A stretch of 64,000 nucleotides of DNA from Blasia pusilla (GCA_050084515.1 CM114274.1:39184001-39248000); one strand, 5' to 3'; numbered from the stretch's first letter, positions 1 to 11,535 are shown. Made by a program: numbers and translations. Notes: generated by a model not told the origin, from the sequence alone.

Positions 1-36
1 TGTTCACGTTAGTATGTTCAATTGCACAACCCGTCG

Positions 37-208
37 AAGTCCGACGGGTTGAAACCAGGCATTAGCAAATCTGAATGCAACCCGTCGGACTCCAACGGGT
101 TGCATCATTTAGCTCGTTGCTAGAATCCAACCTTGAGCTGTGACGACCCGTCGGAGTCTGACGGGTTGCAGGAACCCATGTAACTTACAAATTTTCTGAC
201 GGGTTGAG
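37..208. repeat. Cluster of short palindromes (left group)
   Basis: Three near-palindromes of about 25 bp and one half site lie at roughly 37-59, 79-105, 146-170 and 197-208. Each arm is close to CAACCCGTCGG, followed by a 3-5 base centre and CCGACGGGTTG. Copies differ by one or two substitutions, usually in one arm. The same motif recurs at 2.3-2.6, 3.5 and 4.2 kb, so it brackets and interrupts the methyltransferase-like pseudogene. The spacing is irregular (about 45-65 bp), so this is not a CRISPR or a simple satellite. Confidence 0.85.
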
Positions 209-342
209 TTTGGATGTGCAGGATTGTATCGGAGGGGAATGTCATCCACCACTGGATCTAGGACTGCGATCGGGTGAAGAAGGTGCTTACGACGCACCCG
301 GGAGAGTACAAGGGTTTCTTGGGCAACGCCTAGGTAAATCAG

Positions 343-2240
343 ATGCTTGCAAAGGGTGCTCAGATAAAAAAGAAAACTTGGGCAAATAAGTTTATTTCCC
401 AAGATGCAGCCGTAACCATCCTTTGCTGGTCGAAGATACACGCCGTGAAGAAGAGCGCTGCACTGGAGCTGGAGCGGAGGGAGAAAGTATCTGGGTCTGA
501 GCGCGCGAAATTCATCCAAGCTGCAGTATCTGCAGCCACGAAATACACGGCGAGCAAGATGCAGCGATACATCACCATTCTCAACCCCGAACTTGGTCCG
601 GAGTTTTACAAGGAGCTGAAGGCGATTATCAAGCGACGGCGGAAAAGGGATGAAGATCCGCAAGGTCGGATTGGGGAGAAAGTGTCCTTGGATCGCGTGC
701 ATCGGTTTGCGTTGTCCGCCATAAGCGAGTTTAGGAGGATCCGACTGATGAAAATCAGTCTCGAGGGCCCAGAGGCCCATAAGAGGGCGGCACACCATCC
801 TCCGGGTGTGTCCGATCCAGTGATCTCCCACTGGCTACGCGAATGGTCGTTCTGGGACGCATTGCGGGTTATCGGGAAGTCCGTGTTGGACGGTTTGCAA
901 GCGGAGCTCAAAAGATTAGAGCCCATTCCGGATGAAGCAAACCTGGAAAGTTCTGTAGATTTTGAGGTTTGGCTCGACCACGATTCAAGACAATGTTCAA
1001 GATTTGCGTCCTCCCTCAGGCAGAGCTTGACGAAGAAGGAGAGGGGAACAAACGGGATCAAGCAAAGAAGAAGCGAGATCTACAGGAGCAGACGGCCGAT
1101 TCAGTTCAAGTAAAAGCTGCCCAACGGATGGTCTTCAGGTACCTCGTCCACTGTAAGAATGCAGGTACCTGGGGAAAATTACCGGCAGCCTTGAAATTGT
1201 GGGCTTCGCCGCCTGATGGAGAGACATTCTCCATGTACGACATGGAGATGGGGCAGCACATGTCCGATTGGGAGGTGGAGAATTGCCCCATTTGGCTTGA
1301 CTTCAACGACCCTGAAGACATCACCGATAAGGATTTACGAGTGCTTCATGAGGCAGTGGCCTCAGGACAAGACGACATCCCCAATTTTGTGGAGCCTGAA
1401 GACTTCTTCGGAGGAGATGCGGAAGAGCAAGCCCAAGAGACAACTGAGTTGGCTTCCAAGGTCGGCACAGCCAAAGACAAATCCACAGCGGGTCTCAAAG
1501 GCAAGGCGAGGGGAGGGAAAATTTCCGAGGCCGAGTCTTCCCAAAGAGAGGTTGAAGATTCAAGGCCAGAGGCGGAATTTTCCGGGCGAGCAGGGAGAGA
1601 GGGTCGGACCAGGTCCTCGGCGAAAAAAACGCCACCAGAGTGTGAGGTCATAGAGACCCCGACAAGCCGTCCGCAGACTCGGGAGAAGCGGAAGCGAGAG
1701 GTGCCAGGGTTGTCACAAGGAGAATACAGTCCATCATCCTTGGGAAGACACAGAAAAACAACGACCCGGACAAGCGTACTCCTTCAGTTCACTCCTTTAC
1801 TGGATGAGCTTAAAAGCTTCAGTTCTCAAGCGTCGACACCAGCCATTGATAAATTGACAACGCTGGGACGGAAGCTCCAACGAAACGGGCACGCTGCCTG
1901 GACGGTGAATGGAGTGGTCGAAGAGGTTGCGGTGAATCTCTTGATCGCTGATCTGCCCTCGGGGTTGCGACTTTGGGGAAAGAATCCATCGGACGGGGTA
2001 CCTGAGTGGAATGTGCAGCTCTCTTATGACCAAATCGCGCTATTGTTCTCCTTTGCAGACGCCTATCTGAGTGACAGGGGCTGCTTCTTGGTGTTGACTG
2101 GAGGGAGCGAGGACGAGCTCTTCAACCTCCAGTGCGTCAAGAGGTCGCTAAAGTGGAGGACGGCGCAATCGTGGATCATTAAAAACGAGTACCCACTCCG
2201 ATCTGCGACGAGTCAGATTTGGGTAAGGCTCAATTCCTGA
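343..2240 (+). pseudogene. Methyltransferase-like protein, N-terminal and central parts (frameshifted)
   Basis: Two overlapping open frames (343-1113 and 969-2240) appear to be one protein broken by a frameshift near 1000. The first part is a charged, helical region. The second has an acidic and basic low-complexity linker (about 1390-1760) and then a folded region at about 1790-2235. That region contains NLLIADLPSGLRLWG and, 35-40 residues later, YLSDRGCFLVLTGG. These sit where an N4/N6-type amino-methyltransferase has its D/N-P-P-Y/W catalytic loop and the following strand. The catalytic tetrad would be D-L-P-S, so activity is doubtful. The continuation is at 2741-3253. The family assignment is inference from motif order; the N-terminal half is not recognised. 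A mobile-element origin is possible because of the palindromes around it. Confidence 0.5.
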
Positions 2241-2330
2241 AGTATAATATCAAATATATTTTCAAATTCGGGTAAGGCTCAATGAGTGTTAATTTCAGAT
2301 AGTATATCTCCGTTGTTTTATCATCAACAA

Positions 2331-2633
2331 CAACCGTCGGAAGGCGACGGTTCTTTGGCCTAGAGCAGCCCATGATCGGCTGAGACCAACCCGTCGGTTT
2401 CCGACAGGTTGCATCTTTCCCAGAAACACAAGGAAAACCGTGGTGTACTTGCAACCCATCGGAACCCGACGGGTTGCAGTTGCTTTTGGTTTTTCCCTGT
2501 ATTTCCGGAAAGCTGCAACCCGTCGGAAAGCGACAGGTTGCTCTCAGCCGAGCATGGGCTGCTCTAGGCCAACAACCCGTCGCCTTCCGACGGGTTGCTC
2601 ATGGACAAAAACAACGGAGAGCCCGACGGGTTG
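2331..2633. repeat. Cluster of short palindromes (middle group)
   Basis: Five near-palindromes and a half site of the CAACCCGTCGG / CCGACGGGTTG family lie at about 2331-2352, 2388-2412, 2451-2477, 2515-2541, 2574-2597 and 2620-2633. They fall in the gap between the two open parts of the methyltransferase-like gene, which could be an intron or an insertion. A short direct repeat GGTAAGGCTCAAT precedes the cluster at about 2221 and 2270, and its first copy could act as a 5' splice site. Confidence 0.85.
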
Positions 2634-2740
2634 ATCCAAAGTTAGTAATTGAAAAAGTTCTCTAGGGTCAAGCCGACTTCTTTGGTGACGTGTTGCACAT
2701 TATGCCAAGTTGCTGACATTGTTTCTAACGTGCTTTTACT

Positions 2741-3253
2741 GGATGGACCACTCCCTACGATATCGCTTCGTTCGCCCGAGCACAATTTCCGGTGTTCAAG
2801 ATCCAGGATCCTGTGGATCCATGCTCAGATGGGTACAGCTTAGATAGTTTGTACAATTCCCCCCCGGGAATTTACATGCAAGACAGTACCCCACTTCTGG
2901 GAGGAAGGGAAAAATCGCCAGCCTTGATGCAAACTCTCATCGAGCTCTGCTCAAGGCCGGGTGACTTGGTGTTCGACTTAGTGGGACTTTCAGGGGCAAG
3001 TATCGAAGGCGCCTGGCAGAGTGGCAAGAACATTCTCTGCCTCGAGGGAAGGCAGGAACTGTTTGACCTTTGCAAGGAGGCAAAGGCAGAATACAAAAGG
3101 CTCGTTGGGGCGTACAACTCTCCACCGAAGCCGAGAGCTCCGGTTCCAGACCCACCATTGGTAGTGACTCCATCGTCACTTCCAACGATTCCAAAAATCG
3201 GGAGGGCAAGGCCGAAAGTAATTTTGCAAAAGCTCTCGGACGATGACGAGTGA
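2741..3253 (+). pseudogene. Methyltransferase-like protein, C-terminal part (SAM-binding region)
   Basis: The open frame ends in an acidic tail (KLSDDDE, stop at 3251-3253). It contains EKSPALMQTLIELC, RPGDLVFDLVGLSGAS and KNILCLEGR. This matches the end of circularly permuted N4/N6 DNA methyltransferases, where a K-P/S-x-x-L helix is followed by pGDxVxDxFxGSGTT and then a strand ending in acidic E. Here the phenylalanine-glycine loop is D-L-V-G-L-S-G-A, so the SAM-binding loop is only partly kept. The frame is closed upstream by a stop near 2731, so it must be a downstream exon or a broken piece of the gene at 343-2240. A proline-rich tail follows the domain. Confidence 0.5.
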
Positions 3254-3311
3254 GTTCAAAGAACCCAAGGACCCAGGTTGACTGCAGCGTTTGGAGTAGG
3301 GAGTTATTTGA

Positions 3312-3723
3312 TGATGAGGCAAAAGATTTCATAGAATAGATCAAATGTATAGTTCCGAGCTTTTTTCGGATGATATAAAGGAGATGATTTTTTCGAACGA
3401 TGGTGGTGCTTGTAAAATTTTGCTGAACATTTTTAATGTCTTTTCAAATGTGATCGTCTATATACTCCGTGGACTTCTATTTTGCAACCCGTCGGATTTC
3501 TCCTGCTTGCAACTTTTCACTTTTTGACGACAGCACCTTTTTACCACTTCCAAGCAACCTGTCGGATTCCGACAGGTTGCCTGATCGGACTCTTTCCCTG
3601 TTGGTCCATCTTAAGAGGCAGTCTGGCAGGCTTCTTCCCTTGGCACCTTCCCCTCAACTCGTAAAGGCAGGCGTAGGCTTCTTTTCTTCTCTCAGACGTG
3701 TTGGATTCCTACTACCTGTGCCA
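3312..3723. repeat. Diverged direct duplication, copy 1
   Basis: This segment is repeated at 3989-4410. Both start with GATGA-AAGGC-AAAG and a TCAAATGTA block. Both carry a pair of CAACCCGTCGG-type palindromes (here about 3483-3510 and 3554-3580) and end in ATTCCTACTACCTGT. Divergence is substantial. The roughly 265 bp between the copies (3724-3988) has small open frames with no recognisable product. Confidence 0.75.
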
Positions 3724-3988
3724 TTGCCATAATGGTATTACCAAGGACGGAGCACATATTGATAGTGGATGGGTGTCACATTGCAGAGCGTACAAGGTAT
3801 ACTGCCGAGGAAGGCGGTGGGACTCAAATCAGGTTACATGGGACCGATATGGCGTACCTAGGGGGGGGCCAAGGCTCTCGAATTCGCCAACATTTTTTAT
3901 CCCCGTCTACATTCGGCCAGAGGAGCCACTTGTATCCCAGGACATTCCTTTGGTACTGTCACCGAGGAGAGTTAGGAGTAAATTTGTA

Positions 3989-4410
3989 GATGACAAGGCT
4001 AAAGAAATCATAGACTAGGTCAAATGTACATTTCCGAGGTTCCTTCGGAGGTAATAAAGGACAAGATTTTTTCAACCGATAATGGTGTTTGTAAAAGTTT
4101 GCAGGAATATTTTTTTGGACTTGTGGATTGTGTTCTTTTAGCTACTCAGAATTACAATTTTGCAACCCGTATGATTCCGACGGGTTGCAACTTTTTGCTT
4201 TTTGCCCACTGCAACTTTTTAACCATTTCCAAGCAAGTTGTCGGATTCCGACAGGTTGACTGGATGAGTGATCGGACTCTTTCCCTGTGAGACCAACTTC
4301 TGACGCATTGTGGCGGGCTTCTTAACTTTTGGCTCGTTCCCCTACATTCGTCAAACCAGTAGTAGGCTTCTTTTCTTGTCTAAGATGTGCAGGATTCCTA
4401 CTACCTGTTG
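3989..4410. repeat. Diverged direct duplication, copy 2
   Basis: Second copy of the 3312-3723 segment, offset by about 676 bp, with palindromes at about 4161-4188 and 4229-4260. The two copies may be terminal repeats of a small decayed element or a local tandem duplication; no target-site duplication was found. Confidence 0.75.
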
Positions 4411-5114
4411 GATTGCCATTTCGGATTCCCAACCTGTTAGATTTTCGTAGGTGCGGTGGAAGAAAATCACTTCTAAAATCTTTCCTTTCTTATGGTGACT
4501 TTCTTACGGGTTGGGAGGGGTGCAGCTTCTCGGTTTCTCAGCTTTAGGATCTGAATGAAGGGACATCAGTTCCTCTTTACTCCACACAGCTAACAATCTT
4601 TTGGTTCAATTATCCTCTCATGTGTTCACATTTCACAAAGTTGGTCTTGAGTAGACACCATTCAGAACCAACACAAAGTTGGTCATGGGGCAATTTAGGG
4701 GAGGCCATGATGCAGGCAAAAATCCCTGCAAAAAGAGAGGTTGGCATCCGGGTGGTCCTCCAACAAAAATACCCATGGGCACTGATTTTTGTAGACCGAG
4801 ACAGGTAATGTTAAGAAACTTAGGCTCACATGGAGAGTGATGGAAAAAAGTTTGTAGTGGTCTTATGATGTCTACTTTTTTTTCGCCCCCAAGAAAGAGG
4901 AGGTTCTTTAGGCCCGAATGTGGACCACTACCTACTCTCTTCTAAAGATTTCGTGAATTTGAAAGCAAACAAAAATTTCAAATATGTCAAAAAGTTTTGA
5001 AGAGAGGAGGCGGATTTGGCTTTTTTTTTTAAGAGAGACTCTCCTCTCTTCCTCTCTTACTCTCTCTTGCCACAATACCAGCCCCCACTTCTACGGTGTG
5101 GCACAGTACGGTGG
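4411..5114. other. No recognisable gene
   Basis: Only short open frames without family features were seen. A CT/GA-rich, purine-pyrimidine-biased stretch lies at about 5025-5070. Confidence 0.6.
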
Positions 5115-5574
5115 TGTTAGGAATAGTGAAGTGTCCCCTTAAAAGCTTAAAGGCATGAGAGGTGTCGAAGGTGTATGAGTGGGTGTGAGAGGCATCGAAG
5201 GCGCGAGTGTAACGATCCTTTGTTAGTCATAATTAAGTTAGAGTCTATGACACGAAGTGCATAAGTGGGAAAGAGCCAACCAAAAAGAGAAAAGACAAAA
5301 AAGAAATGAGACAAAGATAAGAGTGGGGCCATAGATTGGTGAAAAGTAAGATAAGGATGAGGTTGGGGGTAGATGTGATAAGATGAGATACGGATATTAG
5401 AGTCCAAATGAGATCTTCTCATACTATGAGAATATGACACATGGTATAAGGATGGGTAGAACTAATTTATTTTCTTTGTACCTATCTCTAAGTATATAAA
5501 GGAAGAGGTGAGGCGTCAAGGGGCATTCTACCTTTGAGCAACTCTAGAGTGGTCTTATGAGATTGAGAGTTACA
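5115..5574 (+). mobile_element. LTR of a decayed plus-strand retroelement
   Basis: A 460-bp segment begins TGTTAGGAATAG and ends GAGAGTTACA, the TG...CA ends typical of an LTR. It has a TATA box TATATAAA at 5493-5500, about 80 bp before the end. It is followed one base later by TGGTATCAAAG, which resembles the primer-binding site complementary to initiator tRNA-Met (canonical TGGTATCAGAGC). No second LTR copy was found. Confidence 0.7.
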
Positions 5575-5575
5575 A

Positions 5576-5590
5576 TGGTATCAAAGTAAG
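5576..5590 (+). other. Primer-binding site (tRNA-Met type)
   Basis: TGGTATCAAAGTAAG differs from the usual TGGTATCAGAGC plant site by one base in the first 11. Its position one base after the LTR end supports the element's plus orientation. Confidence 0.65.
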
Positions 5591-6750
5591 GTTGCTCTTC
5601 CAACGAGAGTGGATTACCTCTCTTGGAAGAATAACCAAGCAACGATATATTGTTGAGAGTTAGATAGGCTTGTTAGAGGCTAATAGTGGCTATTGAGCTA
5701 CAAGAAGAGTAAAAGGGAAGGGTTGTTTTGCATGTAATGGATTTAGGGGGAGCGAGAGTCACTCCTAATTCTCCATTTCTAAATCAATTCACCATCAAAC
5801 TTGTATATGTGGATAGATATTGGTTTACAAGGTAGCTCATATATCACTTTGGAAAATTTTTCATGGCACAAGTGATGGAGTCTGGCTTCCCGAAAATCCT
5901 CCCAATTGTTACATATAATCGTGTGTGGTATTGCACTAGTTCTATATTTTTTTTAAATGAGATATGGGGAATGGATTTGAATAGGCTTGGGCGAGTGTCT
6001 TTTAACATTCAATGTATAGTCCATATGGTTTGTCAACCCAAGGTAGCATATAGAGAGTTTATGGTGAGGAAGTTTGATCAAAGTATTATGATGAGGTGAT
6101 CGCCTAAACATTGGCTTTTGTAATCTCTATTGTGCGAAATTGGCAAGTGTATATCTTGACCTTATATTAAAGTGGTAGTAAGGAGTCAAAGGAAAGTCGG
6201 ACTGACCATGGAAGAAACTTTGAGGGATAGGACTTGTAAATTGAGAGAGTTGAGAGTTGCATTCGATCAGAGTCAAAACCAAGTCCAAGAATTAGCGCAA
6301 GAAGTTGCTTCAGTCAAAAATATGAGAGAGAGAGAGAGAGAGAGAGAGTTCTTCCGACAGATGGGACTTTTAGGGAGAGTGAGGAAACGTAAAGGGCACG
6401 ACACGAGCATTGGAGGCCCAAGCAACACAAAGAGTGATAGGGATGAATGACCAAACGCCATAGATAGTGAAAATGACAAAGGCATGCAAGGTAGAACCGT
6501 ATAACCCGAACTAACGACCTGGTTTTCGATGTCTGTGGACTTGTCCAGACTTGTCTGTTTTTGGGCAACCTTCGTAGACCACAACGGTTGTAGCTTATTG
6601 TGGCACACAATGTTGGCTAGGAGAGTTGCTGGAGGGGAACACCTATGCAAAGGATAGTGCTGAGGAGTAGCATGCAATGACGAGGGTGAATACACCAATT
6701 GACGACACTTCTTTAGCTTTATGGGAATGAGAATTGATTTGCGTGCATAC
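5591..6750 (+). mobile_element. Decayed internal region of the 5.1-kb retroelement
   Basis: Several stop-interrupted open frames lie here. One (about 6172-6450) encodes a short coiled-coil-like segment (RDRTCKLRELRVAFDQSQ) interrupted by a GA microsatellite at 6324-6348, which translates as an Arg-Glu run. Coiled-coil segments of this kind are common in plant retroelement gag proteins, but no zinc knuckle was seen. The assignment rests on position after the LTR. Confidence 0.4.
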
Positions 6751-6759
6751 GAGCTTGTG

Positions 6760-7700
6760 AGGCAAGCATGGAGTCCAACCTATGCTCTAGAGCAAGACGG
6801 GAAAGAGTTACCATGTGCTCTGAGAATGGAGATGTTGACACCCTTGGACATCACAACGATTGGATAGGAGTATCCCTAGAAGGGTGTACGCATACTAATC
6901 TCTTTGGAGGGATTAGTACTACTTTAGTAGCAATGTTGCAGTACGGAGTATGAGTACAATATTACCTATATGTTGAGAGGGATGAGATTGCACGCGGAGT
7001 CTCATTACACTTTTTTTAGAGACCAGTCCAATAGTATCCTCATTTATTGCCAATGTCTACCAAGGTTGCACGGAAAAGGAAAAGTTTGTCCATGGGACAC
7101 ACATGCCACTCTAGTACCTACTGCCTGCATCTCACCCTGCCCTTTGAGCCCGTCAATAGACCCACGAAGATGGAGCCCGCACCTATTTTTTGTCTTTGCG
7201 TAGCGTGCGATAGGTCTGCAGCCATGCTCCCATTAGGCAGGCTCAAGCGTGAGTAGGGCCCGCACATACTGGGTTGAGGGCTCGCGCCCCAATGCTCAAG
7301 CCAACTCGGGTTTCGGCAACAAGCTCACTTTTAGGAGATGTTGCGAGTTGTTTGACACTTGCAAACTACCCGGAGATATTCTCTAGGCTTCGTTTTGAAG
7401 AAAGTTCCATTGTTAGGTGATACTTGAGCCCGAGTGATGGCAAGTGTACATGCTGTGCAGTCGTGGATAGGACCAACATTCATGTTGGATTCGGCGAGTT
7501 ATGGATCGTGCGCCAATCGTCCACGATTGTGATGGACGAGCCTTCTACCATCCGAGTTACTTAGGCGGGCTTATGGTAGAGTTGAGAGACCATCACTACT
7601 TATAATGGATATGATCTTGGATCCATGGCGGCAATCTCGTGTTATTACTCGCAATGATATACCACAGTTGACAATGGCTAATCGCGCAAGCCAGCAAAGG
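6760..7700 (+). pseudogene. Retroelement C5 cytosine methyltransferase remnant (copy A)
   Basis: A decayed copy of the methyltransferase found intact in outline at 34.2-35.9 kb. Visible pieces, in order: TNLFGGISTTLVAMLQYGV (motif I region, about 6893-6950), LYVERDEIARGVS (motif II, about 6968-7005), and further on VMASVHAVQSWIGPTF followed by GSCANRPRL (motif VIII region, about 7436-7535) and WTSLLPSELLRRAYG. The order and spacing match copy B, except that motif IV and VI regions are badly worn. Stops and frameshifts are frequent. It lies downstream of the 5.1-kb LTR and is cut off by the repeat at 7711. Confidence 0.75.
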
Positions 7701-7710
7701 GAAGCTATCA

Positions 7711-8036
7711 TGTCTTTTAGGATAGATCGATGAGATCTAGTAAAGAGCCCTTAAAGACAGCAGAGGATATCCTTGGGAGGTCGTTGACTTTTGACGTTGG
7801 AAAGTGGCCCTTGACCTTCTACACCACGTCAAGATCCAAGGAGGTGACTTGCGAGCATTGGTGATTGTGGAGAGAGCTTGGGAGAGGGAAGGGGATATAC
7901 CATATATCCAAGGAGCGAGAGCTTTGGAGCTTATTCTCTCTTTGTTGAACCTCTTGGCGTTGGGCAGCGGAGCTTTGATCCTCCTTGCCTTGTGTGTATA
8001 ACCCAAGCCTCTCATTACGAGAGTGGGTTTGGTTTG

Positions 8037-8064
<28 letters not shown>
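7711..8064 (+). repeat. Dispersed GA-tailed repeat, copy 1
   Basis: This begins TGTCTTTTAGGATAGATCG and has a conserved core with AGTGGCCCTTGACC, GGAAGGGGATATACC and GTTGAACCTCTTGGC. It ends in GAGAGTGGGTTTGGTTT and a GA run (about 8034-8064). Related copies lie at 41804-42247 (same strand) and 46440-46830 (opposite strand). The TG start suggests an LTR, but no primer-binding site or target duplication was identified. Confidence 0.8.
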
Positions 8065-8067
<3 letters not shown>

Positions 8068-9900
8068 TGAGAGATTGAGAGCCCTAAAATGTCTTGCTTT
8101 TTATATAGATTAGGGATTGTGTTCCCCATTCACGGCAAGAGCCGCTCGATTTTGATGTTTCTTTGCAATTTTTTTCGTACGAGAGAATGGCGCGCAAAAG
8201 CACTGCCCAATTTCTTGTAAGAATTGAGTATGGGAGTGGGGTGCTCCATGGTGGTACTCTCAACAGCACCGTGAGCTTTCTAGTTTTTTGTTTTTTTTTA
8301 TAGGTTTGCGATTTTTTGTGGGAGAAATGAGCACAGAAGCGTTTCCAAATGTATCGTAGGAGTCGATGTTGCACGACAATCGCCACCTATTCTTGATAGA
8401 AGATTGAATGAAGAAACTAATTAAATGAAATTCTAGATTAGAAAGATGTGCAAGTTTTCAAAGAAATGGTGAGCAATTTGAACATCTTAATACAAAGTTA
8501 TGACCGTTTTCGTGGGCTGCCATAGTCAACTTGTGAAGGAATGAGCAATTTTGAAATTTTTTCGTAAAATCCTTAGTTGAGAGGTTAAAAATATTTTCTA
8601 AAAAAAAGGTTTTTATTCAATTGCATAGGACAAGGGGAAAAAGTGATTTGAGGGTTAAGTCAAGTGAAAACTTTATTTAGTGGGTGTTGACCCAAGATTT
8701 ATGGGGCTTAGTGGAATATAAGCCAAATGTGAGATAATTTCAGTAAGTTAGTTGACCCTTGATTTAAGAAGTTAGTGGAGTGGGAAAAAGAAAAGATATT
8801 GGATTTTGAAGAAAGTTAAAATAGAGCCATATTTACCTACATGTGAGTTCTCATAATTACCATTGACCGTCACTGTCCATCCAGACTGGCCTTACTCGGT
8901 CCATTGGCCGTTATCACCGACATCAATGACTATTCGTGGACACTTTCTTCACCGTTGTTGATTGGACGATAAGCATTGATGACTGTCAATTTTTGTCACT
9001 TGGAGCCGCTCCTCTCTTCTATATGACCACTAGGAGATGTTGAGTCCCACCACGAATGGCTAGACTAATGTAGGATCAATTGTGGCATCATCGATTGTCG
9101 CGCACCCACATTTTGTGAGTTGGCTTTTTGATTGATGGGGTGTAAGTTTTCTTTCCGCTTTGCTATGCTTTGTGATTGGTAGCCGCTTGATCGAGTACCA
9201 TGTTGTGACGCCCGTAGCTGCAACGCTTCGTCGATTGTCGCGTCGTGCTACTCATGGCCACACAGCACCGTCTCGATCGTGAAGCCACACAAGCACTAAG
9301 GAGCAGAGAGTATATTGCTGATAGAGGAGGATATGTCGTTGCGTGCCACATCCCTTCATCAAGTGACGTGTCGTTTGTAGCCGTTGTGTGCCGTTAGTAC
9401 TGCACCGTATCGATGTAGTCGCACCGCACATTGAGGAGATTTGAGCATCGTCAATACTAGAGAACTACAACTTGATGATTGGAGGAGTTGTCTTTATGAC
9501 CAAGTTCGAATCAAGGTTTGTAGTTGTTGAGGAGGAATACCGAAATTATTCAGGTTACCTAATAAGGTCCTTTGCCCTACACGTGTGAGGGAATTCCGGA
9601 TATTGGGTGGTTATTTGGGATATTGGATTTTATGCGGATGTTGAGAGCATGATTAATGTATGTGGTTAGGGGACATAGACCAATGTGGAATGTCGAGAGT
9701 TGACGGAATACTATAGCAATGAGACGATAAACCAGTGATTTGCCGCACCACGCCGCTTGTTGCCGTACCATACACGTCTTAGTAAGAGGGAGTGTATGTT
9801 GAGTGCCACATGTTTAAACGGAGAGAGATTAAGAGTGATCATGCGAGATGGGCACAAGGGTCATCACTGCCTCCTTTCAAGACTTTAAAAGGTGAGGTGG
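8065..9900. other. No recognisable gene; likely retroelement leader or decayed DNA
   Basis: Only short, stop-riddled frames were seen. A TATA-like TATATAGATTAG at about 8100 follows the repeat. Nothing in 8.4-9.8 kb matched a family I know. Confidence 0.5.
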
Positions 9901-9901
9901 T

Positions 9902-11535
9902 ATGCCTGAGAGTAGCTCTAGGGGGTTCAGGAGGAGTGGCACGAGGTTTCGAAGGTCTCCACGTGAGGGACCGCCTCGACATCCTTCTATGACGTCCTTA
10001 GAGGAGGCGGAGGGCGTAGAGGATTTTTTTAGTGCTTCATCGCATACGTTGAGTGGTCCCACTGCTTGGCCGTACGAGACATACGATCAGGGTAGAGGAC
10101 CGCGAAGGCTTTCACGAGTTGTAGGTGCTATAAAGTTGCACAACGTCATCGTGGAGTATAGGAGTTGCTACAATTCCCATAGGGCTAGGAACCCTAGAGA
10201 GTTCAACCCGTTCACAATGTAGAACCGCGTGTTCCAACATCTAGAGGGAGCAGCTATAGACAATTACCATGAGTTTTCCCAAAGATATGTCCGTGAAATT
10301 TAGGCTTGGAGACTCTACTATGACCCACAGTACTTGTCATGGACTAAGTTATTTCCAAATGAGGAGAAGGAACTAGGAGAGACTATTTCCTCTGCCACTA
10401 GTGAGGTTCTAAGAGGAGTGAGTCGGACTGGGGTAGTTGCATTCTCCATCCGAGTTTGTCCTAGGTTCAACCCCGTGGTTGAATTCTTTGCAAGCGTGTG
10501 GAGGAACTACCAAGGGGTATGGACTAAGAAGTTGTAGAGCATCCACAACTTCCATAGGCGCACGGAAGAGAGTTTGCGTGAGGCATTCACTCGCTTGTGT
10601 CGTTTCATTAGTGTCACTTAGGGGATGACAGAGGCCCAGGGTGTTCAACAAGGTATGCAGTGTTGGAACGAGACCTGTGGAGACAGGTAAGGGATGCAGT
10701 ACTTCTTATATGCACTTCACCTGCGTTGAGAGGATTTTTTGAGATGGAGGAGTATATTGAACCTAACATGGTTGATCATGAGGAGAATATAGCACTCATC
10801 AGTCACGCGCACGAGGAGTCACAATTTTCTGCACAACCAATGCAACAACGTGGATTTCGAGAGACGAGTGTGGCACCACGAGCTGATGCAAGGAGGTTAT
10901 CATGAGCATGTGCCACATAAACCTACACCATCATATGCGGCGTAGCAACAGCCGCTAGGAGTTATTTATTGGGCATGTGGTGGAACCCATCGCCAACATG
11001 ATTGCAACTATTAGCATTGTGGAATCGTGCCTCACCATCAAGGAGGAGAGGGCCTACACCAAGAGTTTTTGGATGGAACCATTGTCAACGGTATAATCAT
11101 ACACGCGCACAATATTTTAGCCTTCAGTCTGAGTTACATGTGGAGCAAGGGCCAGAGAGGGTAACTCAACGGGTTGGTAGTCCAGGTGGACCTAGGGGTC
11201 GTGCGCCGGGTGGACCCATTGGGGGAAGTGGAATTGGATTTTCCCAACAAAGTGATGGATATGCTCGTGGAGGACGTAGAGGTCCATCACCTAGACACAT
11301 CGGAGGAGGCGTGGGACATGAGGGTGGGATAGGAGCTCAAATAATACAATTACAACAGCAGATTGCCACTATAGTATTACGATCACTTGATGTCGAGTCA
11401 ATGTTATTGATACCTAATGGAGCGACCAAAAACATACAGGGGTTGCATATTAGAGTTCTTTGCCGTCCTATGGTCACACCAACTACTAAACTGCATAGTA
11501 AAGTCGCATACTTGTATGGCAACGAAAGCTTGTGA
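9902..11535 (+). pseudogene. Ty3/gypsy gag remnant (same superfamily as copy B)
   Basis: This is a gag-type polyprotein broken by several stops. It has an Arg-rich N terminus, then FQHLEGAAIDNYHEFSQR (about 10230-10285), which closely matches FQHLEGPPMDDYHEF of copy B gag on the opposite strand. RDLWRQVRDA and YIEPNMVDHEENIAL (about 10665-10800) match RDLRRRVRDA and KIELNMVKER in copy B. A degenerate knuckle YWACGGTHRQHDC (about 10970-11005) keeps the C-x3-H-x4-C spacing but has Tyr for the first Cys. No protease or RT follows, so the element is truncated near 11.55 kb. Confidence 0.75.

Noticed and set aside
37-2633. CRISPR array
   Set aside because: The repeats are palindromic, irregularly spaced and variable, and the window is eukaryotic.
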